34,707 nt of DNA. It comes from JAKFDI01 sp044508835 (GTDB taxonomy: Bacteria > Pseudomonadota > Gammaproteobacteria > Burkholderiales > Burkholderiaceae_C). The notes beneath the pieces are model-generated. The model was not told the origin of the DNA. It ran no database searches and saw only the letters and a list, made by a program, of their open reading frames with translations. Shown piece after piece: positions 24,624-32,811 of the stretch (position 1 is its first letter; each line of letters starts with the position of its first letter). The stretch is taken from NCBI GenBank assembly GCA_044508835.1, contig JBIQHD010000041.1:1-34707 (forward strand), given 5' to 3'. The position numbers and the translations under genes were made by a program.

Positions 24624-25297
24624 CGCCGCACCGTGCGCGCCGGGAACACCGCGCGCACGCGGCCGTGAAGCTGCATCACGCGGTCGAGGTGGTCGTAGTC
24701 GAGGGTATCGGCGCGGATCTCGGTGCCGCCCTGCGTCACGACCACCGGCAGGTGCGAGCGCACGCGCTCGGTGGCGGCGAAGAAGTGCAGGAATTCGCCG
24801 TTGAACTCGAGCGGCGCTTCCTTGCCGAGCCCGCCCCGCACCACGTTGGCGCCGCCCTTGAGCTGCACCTCGCTGCCGTCGCCGTTGGACAGCGCCAGCC
24901 GTGCCGTGGCCACCGTGACCCGCCCGTCGGGCGCCACGGCGCGCAGGCGGGCGTTGTCGACTTCGAGGGTGTCGGTGTCCGGGTAGTGGCGCAGGCTGTC
25001 GCCTTCGAGCTGCGCGCGCATGGCGCCGTCGTCGCCGAAGCGCTGCACCAGGAAGCTGCTCATCGTGTAGTCGGGCTCGTGGCGCGGCGGCGCGGCGGCG
25101 CGCGGCGCCTCCAGCACCGGCGTGTTGCGCACGAGCCACCAGGTGCCCAGCGCCAGCAGCGCCATCAGGAACAGCGGCAGGTAGGACGACGCGGCGAAGA
25201 GCCGCTCGGCCAAGCTGCGCCGGCGCGGCGCCTCGGGCGGCGAGGCCACCGGCGCGAGCGCGGCCGGCCCGTCGAGCAGCTGGTCTTCAATCGCCAC
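24620..25297 (-). CDS. lptC: LPS export protein LptC (GTG start)
   Basis: The 225-residue bitopic inner-membrane protein belongs to the Lpt bridge that carries lipopolysaccharide from the inner membrane to LptA. An N-terminal cytoplasmic tail of about 38 residues precedes one membrane helix (LPLFLMALLALGTWWLV). The periplasmic part has LptC beta-jellyroll motifs: YTMSSFLVQRFGDDG, HYPDTDTLEVDNARL, and TQGGTEIRADTLDYD. The GTG start overlaps the kdsC end by 11 bp. Family length is about 190-220. It belongs to the KDO/LPS operon; lptA and lptB are not next to it here. Confidence 0.92.
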   Translation of the reverse strand: MAIEDQLLDGPAALAPVASPPEAPRRRSLAERLFAASSYLPLFLMALLALGTWWLVRNTPVLEAPRAAAPPRHEPDYTMSSFLVQRFGDDGAMRAQLEGDSLRHYPDTDTLEVDNARLRAVAPDGRVTVATARLALSNGDGSEVQLKGGANVVRGGLGKEAPLEFNGEFLHFFAATERVRSHLPVVVTQGGTEIRADTLDYDHLDRVMQLHGRVRAVFPARTVRR

Positions 25298-25871
25298 GGT
25301 CGAGCGTGCGCAGGTGGCCGTGCAGCAGGGCCGCGTAGCGCCCGGCGGCGGTGAGCAGCAGGTCGCAGCACTCGCGCGCCGCGCCGTGGCCGCCCGCCGC
25401 GCGGGTGACGTGGTCGGCCACCGCGCGCGCCTCGATGTGCGCGCCGGGAGGCGCCACGGCGAAGCCGGCGCGCGTCATGAGCGGCAGGTCGGGCCAGTCG
25501 TCGCCCATCACCGCGAGCTGCGGCCAGTCGATCTGCAGTTGCGCGAGCAGCGGTTCGGCGGCCGCGAGCTTGTCGGCCGCGCCGTACACCGCATGCGTGA
25601 TGCCGAGGTCGGCGACACGCCGGCGCACCGCCGGCGAATCGCGCCCGGTGACGACGACGGGCACGATGCCGCCCTGCGCCAGCAGCTTGAGGCCGTGGCC
25701 GTCGAGCGTGCTGAAGGCCTTGAACTCCTCGCCGCGCTCGCTCAGGTAGATGCGCCCGTCGGTGAGCACGCCGTCGACGTCAAAGATCGCCGCGCGGATG
25801 CCCTGCGCGGCGAGCAGCAGCTCGGGTTCGAAGGTGAGCGCCGGCGCGCCCGGCAGCACGGCGCGGCCCAT
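25287..25871 (-). CDS. kdsC: 3-deoxy-D-manno-octulosonate 8-phosphate phosphatase KdsC
   Basis: The 194-residue HAD phosphatase removes phosphate from KDO-8-P in the third step of KDO synthesis. The nucleophile motif is FDVDGVLTDG with Asp31 and Asp33, motif II is VVTGRDS near 74-79, and motif IV is GDDWPDL near 123-129. It has the small KdsC cap-less form and works as a tetramer in characterised relatives. Its ATG overlaps the kdsD stop by one base, so the two are translationally coupled. Confidence 0.95.
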   Translation of the reverse strand: MGRAVLPGAPALTFEPELLLAAQGIRAAIFDVDGVLTDGRIYLSERGEEFKAFSTLDGHGLKLLAQGGIVPVVVTGRDSPAVRRRVADLGITHAVYGAADKLAAAEPLLAQLQIDWPQLAVMGDDWPDLPLMTRAGFAVAPPGAHIEARAVADHVTRAAGGHGAARECCDLLLTAAGRYAALLHGHLRTLDRGD

Positions 25872-26881
25872 CAGATCACCTTCGCGCGCATCAGGTCGTT
25901 GGAGTTGACCGCGCCGGCCAGCCGCCCGTCAGCCTCGGTCACGAGCACGACGGTGATGCGCGCCTCCTCCATCAGGCCGGCGGCCTCGACGGCGAGCATC
26001 TCGGGGCGCACGGTGCGCGGCTTCGGATGCATCAGCTCGCCGGCGGTGGAGCCGCGCAGGTCGCGGCCCTTCTCGAGCCAGCGGCGCAGGTCGCCGTCGG
26101 TGAAGATGCCGAGCACGCGGTGCGCGTCGTCGACCACGATGGCCGTGCCCAGGCCCTTGGCGCTCATCAGCCGCATCATGTCGCTGAAGCCGGTGCCGGC
26201 GTGCACGAGCGGCAGGTCGTCGCCGGTGCGCATGAGGTCGCGCACGTGGGTGAGCAGCTTGCGCCCGAGGCTGCCGCCGGGGTGCGAGCGGGCGAAGTCT
26301 TCCTCGCGGAAGCCGCGCGCGTCGAGCAGGGCCACCGCCAGCGCGTCGCCCAGCGCCATCTGCGCCGTGGTGCTGGCCGTGGGCGCGAGGTTCAGCGGGC
26401 AGGCCTCCTGGTCGACCGCGGTGTCGAGCACGATGTCGGCGTGGCTCGCGAGCGAGGAGTCGGCGCGCCCGGTCATGCCCACGAGCGTGACGCCCACGCG
26501 CTTGATCGCCGGCAGGATGCTCACCACCTCGTCGGCCTCGCCGGAGTTGGAGATCATCACCACGATGTCGCCCGGCGCCACCATGCCGAGGTCGCCGTGG
26601 CTGGCCTCGCCGGGGTGCACGAACATCGCCGGCGTGCCGGTGGAGGCGAGCGTGGCGGCGATCTTGCGGCCCACGTGCCCGCTCTTGCCCATGCCCATCA
26701 CCACCACGCGGCCGGTGCAGCGCAGCATGGCCTCGACGGCGTGGACGAAGCTGTCGCCCTGGCGCGCCTTCAGCCCGAGCACGGCCTGCGCCTCGATGTC
26801 GAGCGTCTTCGCGGCGAGCGCCAGCGCGCGCGCCGGATCGAACGGCGGCATCGACGGCGGCGGGCGGTGAAGGGCGTCCAT
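25871..26881 (-). CDS. kdsD: D-arabinose 5-phosphate isomerase (KpsF/GutQ family)
   Basis: The 336-residue enzyme turns ribulose 5-phosphate into arabinose 5-phosphate, the first KDO precursor. The sugar isomerase domain carries VMGMGKSGHVGRKIA at about 61-75 and HPGEASHGDLGM. Two CBS domains fill the last 120 residues (DLPLVHAGTGFSDMM, GIFTDGDLRRWL, KPRTVRPEM). The ATG at 26881 has no clear ribosome site; an ATG ten codons inside is an alternative. It is first in the operon kdsD-kdsC-lptC-SDR and divergent from the antiporter gene, 80 bp away. Confidence 0.95.
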   Translation of the reverse strand: MDALHRPPPSMPPFDPARALALAAKTLDIEAQAVLGLKARQGDSFVHAVEAMLRCTGRVVVMGMGKSGHVGRKIAATLASTGTPAMFVHPGEASHGDLGMVAPGDIVVMISNSGEADEVVSILPAIKRVGVTLVGMTGRADSSLASHADIVLDTAVDQEACPLNLAPTASTTAQMALGDALAVALLDARGFREEDFARSHPGGSLGRKLLTHVRDLMRTGDDLPLVHAGTGFSDMMRLMSAKGLGTAIVVDDAHRVLGIFTDGDLRRWLEKGRDLRGSTAGELMHPKPRTVRPEMLAVEAAGLMEEARITVVLVTEADGRLAGAVNSNDLMRAKVI

Positions 26882-26961
26882 TACGATTGGCCGGTGTCGG
26901 CCCGAAGCGGGGCTGTCATTCTAGGCACGCCCCCGCGGCGCCCTGCGCACCCACCGGCCTC

Positions 26962-28962
26962 ATGGCGACGACCCTCGACCTCGCGTTGCTCTACCTCGTC
27001 GCCGCCGTCATCGGGGTGGTGCTGTGCCGCCTGCTGAAGCTGCCGGCGATGCTTGGCTACCTCGCCGTCGGCGTGGTGATCGGGCCGAACGCGATGGCGC
27101 TGGCCGAGGACGATTCCGGCGTGCGCTACCTCGCCGAGTTCGGCGTGGTGTTCCTGATGTTCGTCATCGGGCTCGAGTTCCACCTGCCCAAGCTGCGCAG
27201 CATGCGCCGGCTGGTGTTCGGGCTGGGCCTGAGCCAGGTCACGTGCACGATGGCGCTCGCCGTGGCGCTGAACGCGCTGCTCGCCGGGGCGTTCGCGCTG
27301 GCCGGCCGCGCCTGGGGCCTGGGCTGGCAGGGCGCGGTGGCGCTCGGCGGGGCGCTGGCGATGAGCAGCACGGCCATCCTCGGCAAGCTGATGGCCGACC
27401 GGCTGGAGCTCGAGTCCGAGCACGGCCGGCGCGTCATGGGCGTGCTGCTGTTCCAGGACCTGGCCGTGGTGCCGCTGCTGGTGCTGATCCCGGCGCTCGG
27501 CGCCTCGCCCGAGGTGCTGGCGCGCGAGCTGGCGTTCGCGGCGCTGAAGGCGGCGGCGCTGCTCACGCTGCTGCTGGTCGGCGGCCAGCGCGTGATGCGC
27601 TGGTGGCTCACGCTGGTGGCGCGGCGCAAGAGCGACGAGCTGTTCATCCTCAACGTGCTGCTGCTCACGCTCGGCCTGGCCTGGCTGACGGAGCACGCCG
27701 GCCTGTCGCTCGCGCTCGGCGCGTTCGTGGCCGGCATGCTGATCGCCGAGACCGAATACAAGCACCAGGTCGAGACCGACATCCGGCCGTTCCACAGCGT
27801 GCTGCTGGGCCTGTTCTTCATCACCATCGGCATGAAGCTCGACGGCGGCGCGGTGCTGCGCCACTGGCCGCTGGTGCTGCTACTGACGGCACTGCCGGCG
27901 CTGTTCAAGTTCGCGCTCGTGGCCGGCCTGGCCCGGCTGTTCGGCGCCGCCCCCGGCGTGGCGCTGCGCACCGGCCTGTACCTCGCACCGGCGGGCGAGT
28001 TCGGCTTCGTGCTGCTGAACCTGTCCGGCACGCACGGCCTCGTCCCGCCGGGCCTGCAGAGCGCGGTGCTCGCCGGCATGGTGCTGAGCATGCTGGCCGC
28101 GCCCTTCGTCGTGATGCACAGCGACCGCCTCGTGATGCGCCTGTCGGCCAGCGACTGGCTGATGCAGTCCGTCGCGATGACGACGATCGCCAAGCGCAGC
28201 ATCAACACCGAGGCGCACGTCATCATCTGCGGCTACGGGCGCAGCGGCCAGGGCCTGGCGCGCATCCTCGAGGCGGAAGGCATCCGCTACATCGCGCTCG
28301 ACCTCGATCCCGACCGCGTGCGCCAGGCCGCCGCCGCCGGCCAGAGCGTGGTGTTCGGCGACGCGGCGCGGCTGCAGAGCCTGATGGCCGCGGGCCTGGC
28401 GCGCGCCACCGCCGTGGTGGTGAGCTACCACGACACGCCCTCGGCGCTGCGCATCCTCGACCTGGCGCGCCACCATGCGCCGACCGTGCCGGTGATCGTG
28501 CGCACGCTCGACGACAGCGCGCTCGAGCAGCTGCGCAAGGCCGGCGCGGCCGAGGTCGTGCCCGAGGCCATCGAGGGCTCGCTCATGCTGGCCAGCCATG
28601 CGCTGGCGCTGGCCGGCGTGCCGATCCGCCGCGTCATCCGCATGGTGCAGGATCAGCGCAACGCGCGCTACGCGCTGCTGCGCGGCTACTTCCGCGGCGG
28701 CGACGACGACTCCGCCGACGAGCTCGGCCACGCGCGCCTGCTGAGCGTCACCCTGCCGGGCGGCGGCGCCGCCACCGGCCGGTGCCTGGGCGACCTGGCG
28801 CTGCATGCCGTGGGCGCCACGGTGGTGTCGGTGCGGCGCGCGTCGGGCACGGTGATCCGGCCCGACGACAGCCTGGTGCTGGGCGGCGGCGACACGCTGG
28901 TGCTGTCGGGCCTGCCGGAGCCGCTGTCGATGGCGGAGGCGAAGCTGCTCGGGCGGGGCTGA
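26962..28962 (+). CDS. CPA2-family monovalent cation:proton antiporter (Kef-type)
   Basis: The 666-residue inner-membrane protein has about 12 helices followed by a cytosolic nucleotide-binding part. The membrane half shows KefB/C features: MLGYLAVGVVIGPNA, FLMFVIGLEF, and GALAMSSTAILGKLM. The Rossmann TrkA-N domain begins VIICGYGRSGQGLARIL near residue 415, and a TrkA-C-like segment ends the protein. It exports K+ or Na+ in exchange for protons, probably gated by a nucleotide or glutathione adduct. I chose ATG 26962 because the upstream extension is not hydrophobic. Pairing with kdsD is common in this order, to my knowledge. Confidence 0.93.
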   Translation: MATTLDLALLYLVAAVIGVVLCRLLKLPAMLGYLAVGVVIGPNAMALAEDDSGVRYLAEFGVVFLMFVIGLEFHLPKLRSMRRLVFGLGLSQVTCTMALAVALNALLAGAFALAGRAWGLGWQGAVALGGALAMSSTAILGKLMADRLELESEHGRRVMGVLLFQDLAVVPLLVLIPALGASPEVLARELAFAALKAAALLTLLLVGGQRVMRWWLTLVARRKSDELFILNVLLLTLGLAWLTEHAGLSLALGAFVAGMLIAETEYKHQVETDIRPFHSVLLGLFFITIGMKLDGGAVLRHWPLVLLLTALPALFKFALVAGLARLFGAAPGVALRTGLYLAPAGEFGFVLLNLSGTHGLVPPGLQSAVLAGMVLSMLAAPFVVMHSDRLVMRLSASDWLMQSVAMTTIAKRSINTEAHVIICGYGRSGQGLARILEAEGIRYIALDLDPDRVRQAAAAGQSVVFGDAARLQSLMAAGLARATAVVVSYHDTPSALRILDLARHHAPTVPVIVRTLDDSALEQLRKAGAAEVVPEAIEGSLMLASHALALAGVPIRRVIRMVQDQRNARYALLRGYFRGGDDDSADELGHARLLSVTLPGGGAATGRCLGDLALHAVGATVVSVRRASGTVIRPDDSLVLGGGDTLVLSGLPEPLSMAEAKLLGRG

Positions 28963-28968
28963 AACGAA

Positions 28969-28994
28969 GAAGGGAGCCGTTGCCGGCTCCCTTC
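28969..28994. terminator. Shared hairpin between convergent antiporter and hydrolase genes
   Basis: GAAGGGAGCCG (28969-28979) pairs perfectly with CGGCTCCCTTC (28984-28994) around TTGC. On the minus strand it is followed by TTCGTTTC, a partial U tract, so it probably ends the hydrolase transcript. On the plus strand there is no T run, and termination there is less certain. Confidence 0.75.
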
Positions 28995-29026
28995 GCCCTT
29001 CGGCACGAAGGCCGTCGGATGGGTCG

Positions 29027-30502
29027 TCAGGTCGCCGGGCAGGTGAGGTGGGCGCCGGCGATCACGCCCCGCAGCGCCTTGGTGGTCCCGCTGTCGTCGT
29101 CGCCGGTGACGTCGTCCGTGTGGGCGCAGCCGTAGGTCGGCGCCGCCACCGTGGCGGGCGTGAGCACGTCGTCGCCGGCGGGCTTCACGCCGTCGCGCTC
29201 CCACTTGATCATGTCGTCGAAGGCCTTGACCTGCTCGGCCACGGTGAAGTCGCAGTGCGAGATGCCGCGGATGGCGCGCTGCACCAGCCGGTCGCCGTTG
29301 CCCTTGGCCTCGGCGCGGGTGCGGTAGATCTGCTCCATGCTGAAGGGCACGAACATGTCGCCCAGCGTGTGGATCGAGACCACCGGCACCGTGAACTCGC
29401 CGTTGACCTTGGGGATCCAGCGCAGCCCGTCGGTGCGCAGGCGGTTGGCGTCCGCTGCGGGCGTGAGGACTTGCGCCGCCTCGTTGAGCGCTTTCGATCC
29501 GGCCTCGTCGCCCTCGATGACGTAGGTGAAGCGGGTGGTGTCGAGCACGTTCTTGTTCAGGATGCCGCTGATGGTGCCGTCGCCGCCGAACACGCCCCAC
29601 GGCGCCGGGAAGCTGCCGCCGTACATGAAGCCCACCTCGAACAGCGGGCGGTCGCCGCCGGTCAGGTTCTCGATCACCGACATGTAGGCGAGGCCGGCCG
29701 CGCCGTTGGGCAGGACGGGCGCCGTCGGCGCAGCCGCCGACGGGAACGACGAGAACAGCGTGCTGCCGACCTGGGCGGCGATGTCCGCCCAGCCGGTGAC
29801 CGGATGGTCGGCCTGGCCGGCGAGCACCTGGGCCGTCACCTGGGCGCCGGCGAAGAAGTCGAACAGCTCGGTGTCGCCGACCACGCCGCACATGGGCACG
29901 GCGCCGGCGTAGGCGACCTTGTGCACCGCGTGCGCGGCGGTCTCGGCCTCGACGGCGGCGGCGGTGATGTGCCCGCCCATCGAATGGCCGGTGATGTAGA
30001 TCTTGTCGGGCGCGGCCAGGGTGCGGCCGTTGGCCGCGGCGATCTTGGTGAACTCCAGGGCCAGGGCGTTGGTGTCCTCCACGCCCGCGCGCACGTCGTA
30101 GAAGTTCTTGCTGTAGCTGGACGCCGCCCAGGCGTAGCCATTCTGGACCAGGTAGCGGCGGATCGACGGGTTGCTCACGCCCAGCACGTTGCCTTCGCCC
30201 GCATAGCCGTGGGCGTACATCACCAGCTTGCCGTTCCAGTTCTGCGGCACCTCGACGCGGTAGGCCGCGCCGTTCAGCATGCCGGCCCAGCGGCTGGTGG
30301 TGGCGTTGTCGACCGTGTCGCCGGACGCGGCGGCCAGCGCCGCGAAGGTGGTCGCGGTGGGGTCGGCCGGCGCGAACGACGTGCGGCTGTCCTGCTCGCG
30401 CGTTTCCTCGGGGGCGAAGTAGTCGTCGTCCCCGCCGCCGCAGGCCGCCAGCATCAGGCTCGCGGCCAGGGCCACCAGTGTCGGCGAATGCTTGATCTTC
30501 AT
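29027..30502 (-). CDS. Lipoprotein alpha/beta hydrolase
   Basis: The 491-residue protein has a lipoprotein signal with lipobox LAAC (Cys21), then an acidic linker (GGGDDD), so it should be lipid-anchored, probably at the outer membrane. The nucleophile elbow GHSMGG has Ser174. A likely acid is in SIHTLGDMFVPF and the catalytic His in GISHCDFT, an arrangement found in a group of secreted esterases/peptidase-like hydrolases. Several Cys residues in the mature chain could form disulfides. The substrate is unknown. An AraC-family gene lies upstream on the same strand, 54 bp away, and may be its regulator. It is over 100 residues longer than simple esterases. Confidence 0.85.
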   Translation of the reverse strand: MKIKHSPTLVALAASLMLAACGGGDDDYFAPEETREQDSRTSFAPADPTATTFAALAAASGDTVDNATTSRWAGMLNGAAYRVEVPQNWNGKLVMYAHGYAGEGNVLGVSNPSIRRYLVQNGYAWAASSYSKNFYDVRAGVEDTNALALEFTKIAAANGRTLAAPDKIYITGHSMGGHITAAAVEAETAAHAVHKVAYAGAVPMCGVVGDTELFDFFAGAQVTAQVLAGQADHPVTGWADIAAQVGSTLFSSFPSAAAPTAPVLPNGAAGLAYMSVIENLTGGDRPLFEVGFMYGGSFPAPWGVFGGDGTISGILNKNVLDTTRFTYVIEGDEAGSKALNEAAQVLTPAADANRLRTDGLRWIPKVNGEFTVPVVSIHTLGDMFVPFSMEQIYRTRAEAKGNGDRLVQRAIRGISHCDFTVAEQVKAFDDMIKWERDGVKPAGDDVLTPATVAAPTYGCAHTDDVTGDDDSGTTKALRGVIAGAHLTCPAT

Positions 30503-30556
30503 GAATCGGTCTCCTTCGTTCTTCGGTGAGGCGAGAGGCCGATCTTTGGGCCCGCG

Positions 30557-31321
30557 TCAGGAACGTGCTTGTACGCAGTTGTCACCGCGCACCGCGCTCG
30601 GGGAAAGTCCGTAGCGCCGCTGCCAGGTGTGGCACAGGTGCGCCGAGTCGCTGAAGCCGGCCGCGTGGGCGATGCCGGTGAGGCTGCGCCGCGTGGTGAA
30701 CTGCCGCCCGGCGCGGCACATGCGGTCGAAGTTGCGGTAGCTGCGGAACGACAGCCCGACCGCCTGGCTGAAGACGTGCGACATGCGGTGGTACGACACG
30801 CCGAGCGCGTCGGCGAGGTCGCGCAGCCCCGCGTCGGGCTGCTGGGCGAGCAGGCGCAGCAGCCGCTCGCGCTGCGGATGCGGCGCCACGGTGCGCGGCA
30901 GCGCCTCCAGCCCGGCGCGCACCAGCCGCTCGAAGAGCATCGCCCCCGCGGCGCGGTCGAGCCGGCCGGCGCAGGCGGCCAGCATGTCGGCGTCGAAGGG
31001 CGCGAAGCGCGCGCGGTCCAGCGGCAGCAGGCCGTCGCCGTCCAGGGCCTGGAAACTCACGAAGGCGGGGTGCGTGGGGTGGATGTTGACGCTCAGCAGC
31101 CGCACCCCGACCGCGTCGAGCCCGCGGCGCACGTTGGGGCGGATGGCGGCGGCCAGGAGCGTCTCGCGCCGCCCCTGCAGGCTGAGCTCGAACGGCCGCC
31201 CGCAGGCGCTGAACAGCAGCACGGCCGAGGGCCGCACCGTCGCCCGGCTGCGGATGCTCGTGCTGCTGTAGACGAAGCCGCCGCGGGCGTGGATGACCTC
31301 GTCGTGGGAGTCCGGGTTCAT
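30557..31321 (-). CDS. AraC-family transcriptional regulator
   Basis: The protein is 254 residues from ATG 31321; an in-frame GTG at 31342 would add seven. The N-terminal 150 residues are a sensor with no strong family match. The C-terminal AraC double helix-turn-helix is clear: LRDLADALGVSYHRMSHVFSQ, then LTGIAHAAGFSDSAHLCHTW. It lies just upstream of the lipoprotein hydrolase on the same strand and is divergent from apt. Probable targets are the hydrolase gene and itself. No ribosome site stands out at either start. Confidence 0.88.
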   Translation of the reverse strand: MNPDSHDEVIHARGGFVYSSTSIRSRATVRPSAVLLFSACGRPFELSLQGRRETLLAAAIRPNVRRGLDAVGVRLLSVNIHPTHPAFVSFQALDGDGLLPLDRARFAPFDADMLAACAGRLDRAAGAMLFERLVRAGLEALPRTVAPHPQRERLLRLLAQQPDAGLRDLADALGVSYHRMSHVFSQAVGLSFRSYRNFDRMCRAGRQFTTRRSLTGIAHAAGFSDSAHLCHTWQRRYGLSPSAVRGDNCVQARS

Positions 31322-31485
31322 GGGCACTGATCGTTGCTGCACCGGCCGGCGCCGGAGGGCGGCCAGTCTGGCACGCGCGTGAAGCCCTCGATGTCGCCTG
31401 GGCGGCGCGGGACCTCGGGGTTTGCACGAGGCGCGCCGCCGCCGTGCCGCACAATGCCGGCGTTTCCGACACCTGCCGCGCCGCG

Positions 31486-32034
31486 ATGACCGCCGCCTCC
31501 GCCACCGACGACATCAAGCCGCACATCCGCACCGTGCCCGACTGGCCGGCGCCGGGCGTGCAGTTCCGCGACATCACGCCGCTGCTGTCGAACCCGCGCG
31601 TGTTCCGCGTGCTGATCGACCACTTCGTGCACCGCTACTTCGACGTGCGGCCGAGCGCCATCGCCGGCCTGGACGCGCGCGGCTTCATCATCGGCTCGGT
31701 GCTGGCCTACGAGCTCAACGTCGGCTTCGTGCCGATCCGCAAGAAGGGCAAGCTGCCCTTCACCACGGTGGAGGAGACCTACGAGTTGGAGTACGGCTCG
31801 GCCACGGTGGAGATGCACACCGACGCGGTCCAGCCCGGCGACCGGGTGGTGCTGATCGACGACCTGATCGCCACCGGCGGCACCATGCTCGCCGGGTGCC
31901 GGCTGCTGGAGCGGCTGGGCGCTCGGGTGATCGAGGGCGCGGCCATCGTCGAGCTGCCCGAGCTGGGCGGCAGCGACAAGCTGCGGGCGGCGGGGCTGCC
32001 GCTGTTCACGCTGGTGAGCTTCGACGGCCACTGA
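31486..32034 (+). CDS. apt: Adenine phosphoribosyltransferase
   Basis: The 182-residue cytoplasmic salvage enzyme joins adenine and PRPP to make AMP. The PRPP-binding motif VVLIDDLIATGGT lies at 121-133, preceded by the FRDITPLL and GLDARGFIIG blocks specific to Apt and the flexible loop VPIRKKGKLP. I chose ATG 31486 (MTAASATDDI) because this gives the usual length of about 180 and an N-terminus near the first conserved strand; the frame is open 14 codons further up. The gene is alone on this strand. Confidence 0.95.
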   Translation: MTAASATDDIKPHIRTVPDWPAPGVQFRDITPLLSNPRVFRVLIDHFVHRYFDVRPSAIAGLDARGFIIGSVLAYELNVGFVPIRKKGKLPFTTVEETYELEYGSATVEMHTDAVQPGDRVVLIDDLIATGGTMLAGCRLLERLGARVIEGAAIVELPELGGSDKLRAAGLPLFTLVSFDGH

Positions 32035-32050
32035 CGCGCCCGGCGGCGCG

Positions 32051-32518
32051 TCAAGTGAACGGCGTCTGCTTCGCCAGGTTGGCGCGCATGCGGATCGCCA
32101 TCACGCCGGCGGCGGCGCGCACCAGTTCGAGCGCCAGCGCCGGCAGGCGCTGCGCCAGTTCCTCCAGCCGCGGCCCGCGCAGCGCCCACACGGTGCACGG
32201 CGTCACCGCCTCGACGTTGGCCATGCGCGGCCCGTCGCCGAACAGGCCCGGCTCGCCGATGATCGCGCCGGCGCGCAGGATGGCGATGCGGTTGCTGCCC
32301 GGCGGCCCGCCGGTGGCGAACACCTGCATGGAGCCCTGGCCGAGCAGGTACATCGCGCGGTCGAGCTCGCCCTGCTTGATCAGCAGGTCGCCGGCGCGGA
32401 TCTCGTGGCGGGTGAAGAACGGAGCGACCTGGCGCCACTGGTCGGGGCTCAGGCGCGGGCGGAAGGCATCCTCCGCGTTGAGCGTCTGGATCGCCTGAAC
32501 GAGTGCTTCGAAGTCCAT
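32051..32518 (-). CDS. Stand-alone cyclic nucleotide-binding domain protein
   Basis: The 155-residue protein starts MDFEALVQAIQTLN. Residues 25-140 form a cNMP-binding beta roll; the phosphate-binding cassette reads GEPGLFGDGPRMANVEA, with Glu and Arg in the places expected for cAMP binding. There is no helix-turn-helix, kinase or channel part, so it is a lone sensor domain that would have to act through a partner. It converges with apt, 16 bp apart, and lies next to the start of the mobile-element region. The regulator it may serve is not visible here. Confidence 0.85.
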   Translation of the reverse strand: MDFEALVQAIQTLNAEDAFRPRLSPDQWRQVAPFFTRHEIRAGDLLIKQGELDRAMYLLGQGSMQVFATGGPPGSNRIAILRAGAIIGEPGLFGDGPRMANVEAVTPCTVWALRGPRLEELAQRLPALALELVRAAAGVMAIRMRANLAKQTPFT

Positions 32519-32811
32519 GGTGTCTCTCGCGCACCGGCGTGCCGGCCGGACAGGCGCGGATTATCGAGCGCGTGCGCGGTGGCCAGGCACCACCGTGACA
32601 GGTGGTCACGCGCCGGTCGACGCCGCCGTGACGCCGTTCATCCTTTGCGGCCGTTTTCCCGCAAAAACGTCGGGCCCGGCCGCCGGGCCGGCGGGATCAC
32701 TTCGATGCAGAATGTAGAAAATGCTCTGCAGCCCGCATGAGCACTGGGTCTTCACGTTTCTATCCTTCCACTTGGACATAAACTTGGACATACGCGGCGA
32801 AGGTGCCCGCT
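32519..32811. other. 293-bp gene-free boundary between the chromosomal core and the recombinase module
   Basis: The first half is GC-rich and holds short palindromes (ACCACC/GGTGGT around 32590-32615; CCCGGCC-rich repeats at 32670-32695). From about 32700 it becomes AT-richer. It includes an inverted pair TGCAGA/TCTGCA at 32706-32711 and 32725-32730, and a direct repeat ACTTGGACATA at 32770-32780 and 32782-32792 just before the recombinase stop. A junction or attachment site is likely in this part. The promoter of the cNMP-domain gene must also lie here. Confidence 0.5.
32770..32792 (+). repeat. Adjacent 11-bp direct repeats near the recombinase gene end
   Basis: ACTTGGACATA occurs twice, separated by a single A. 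The copies lie 20 bp from the recombinase stop codon. Such short repeats can be recombinase arm-binding sites or part of an attachment core. No second copy was noticed elsewhere in the window. Confidence 0.7.

Noticed and set aside
27024..29135. A 703-residue plus-strand frame over the antiporter
   Set aside because: It is the +1 shadow of the antiporter gene, rich in Arg, Pro and Ala and with no domain.
32519..32811. A tRNA gene as the integration target
   Set aside because: I looked for a cloverleaf and TTCGA loop next to the recombinase and found none in the window.
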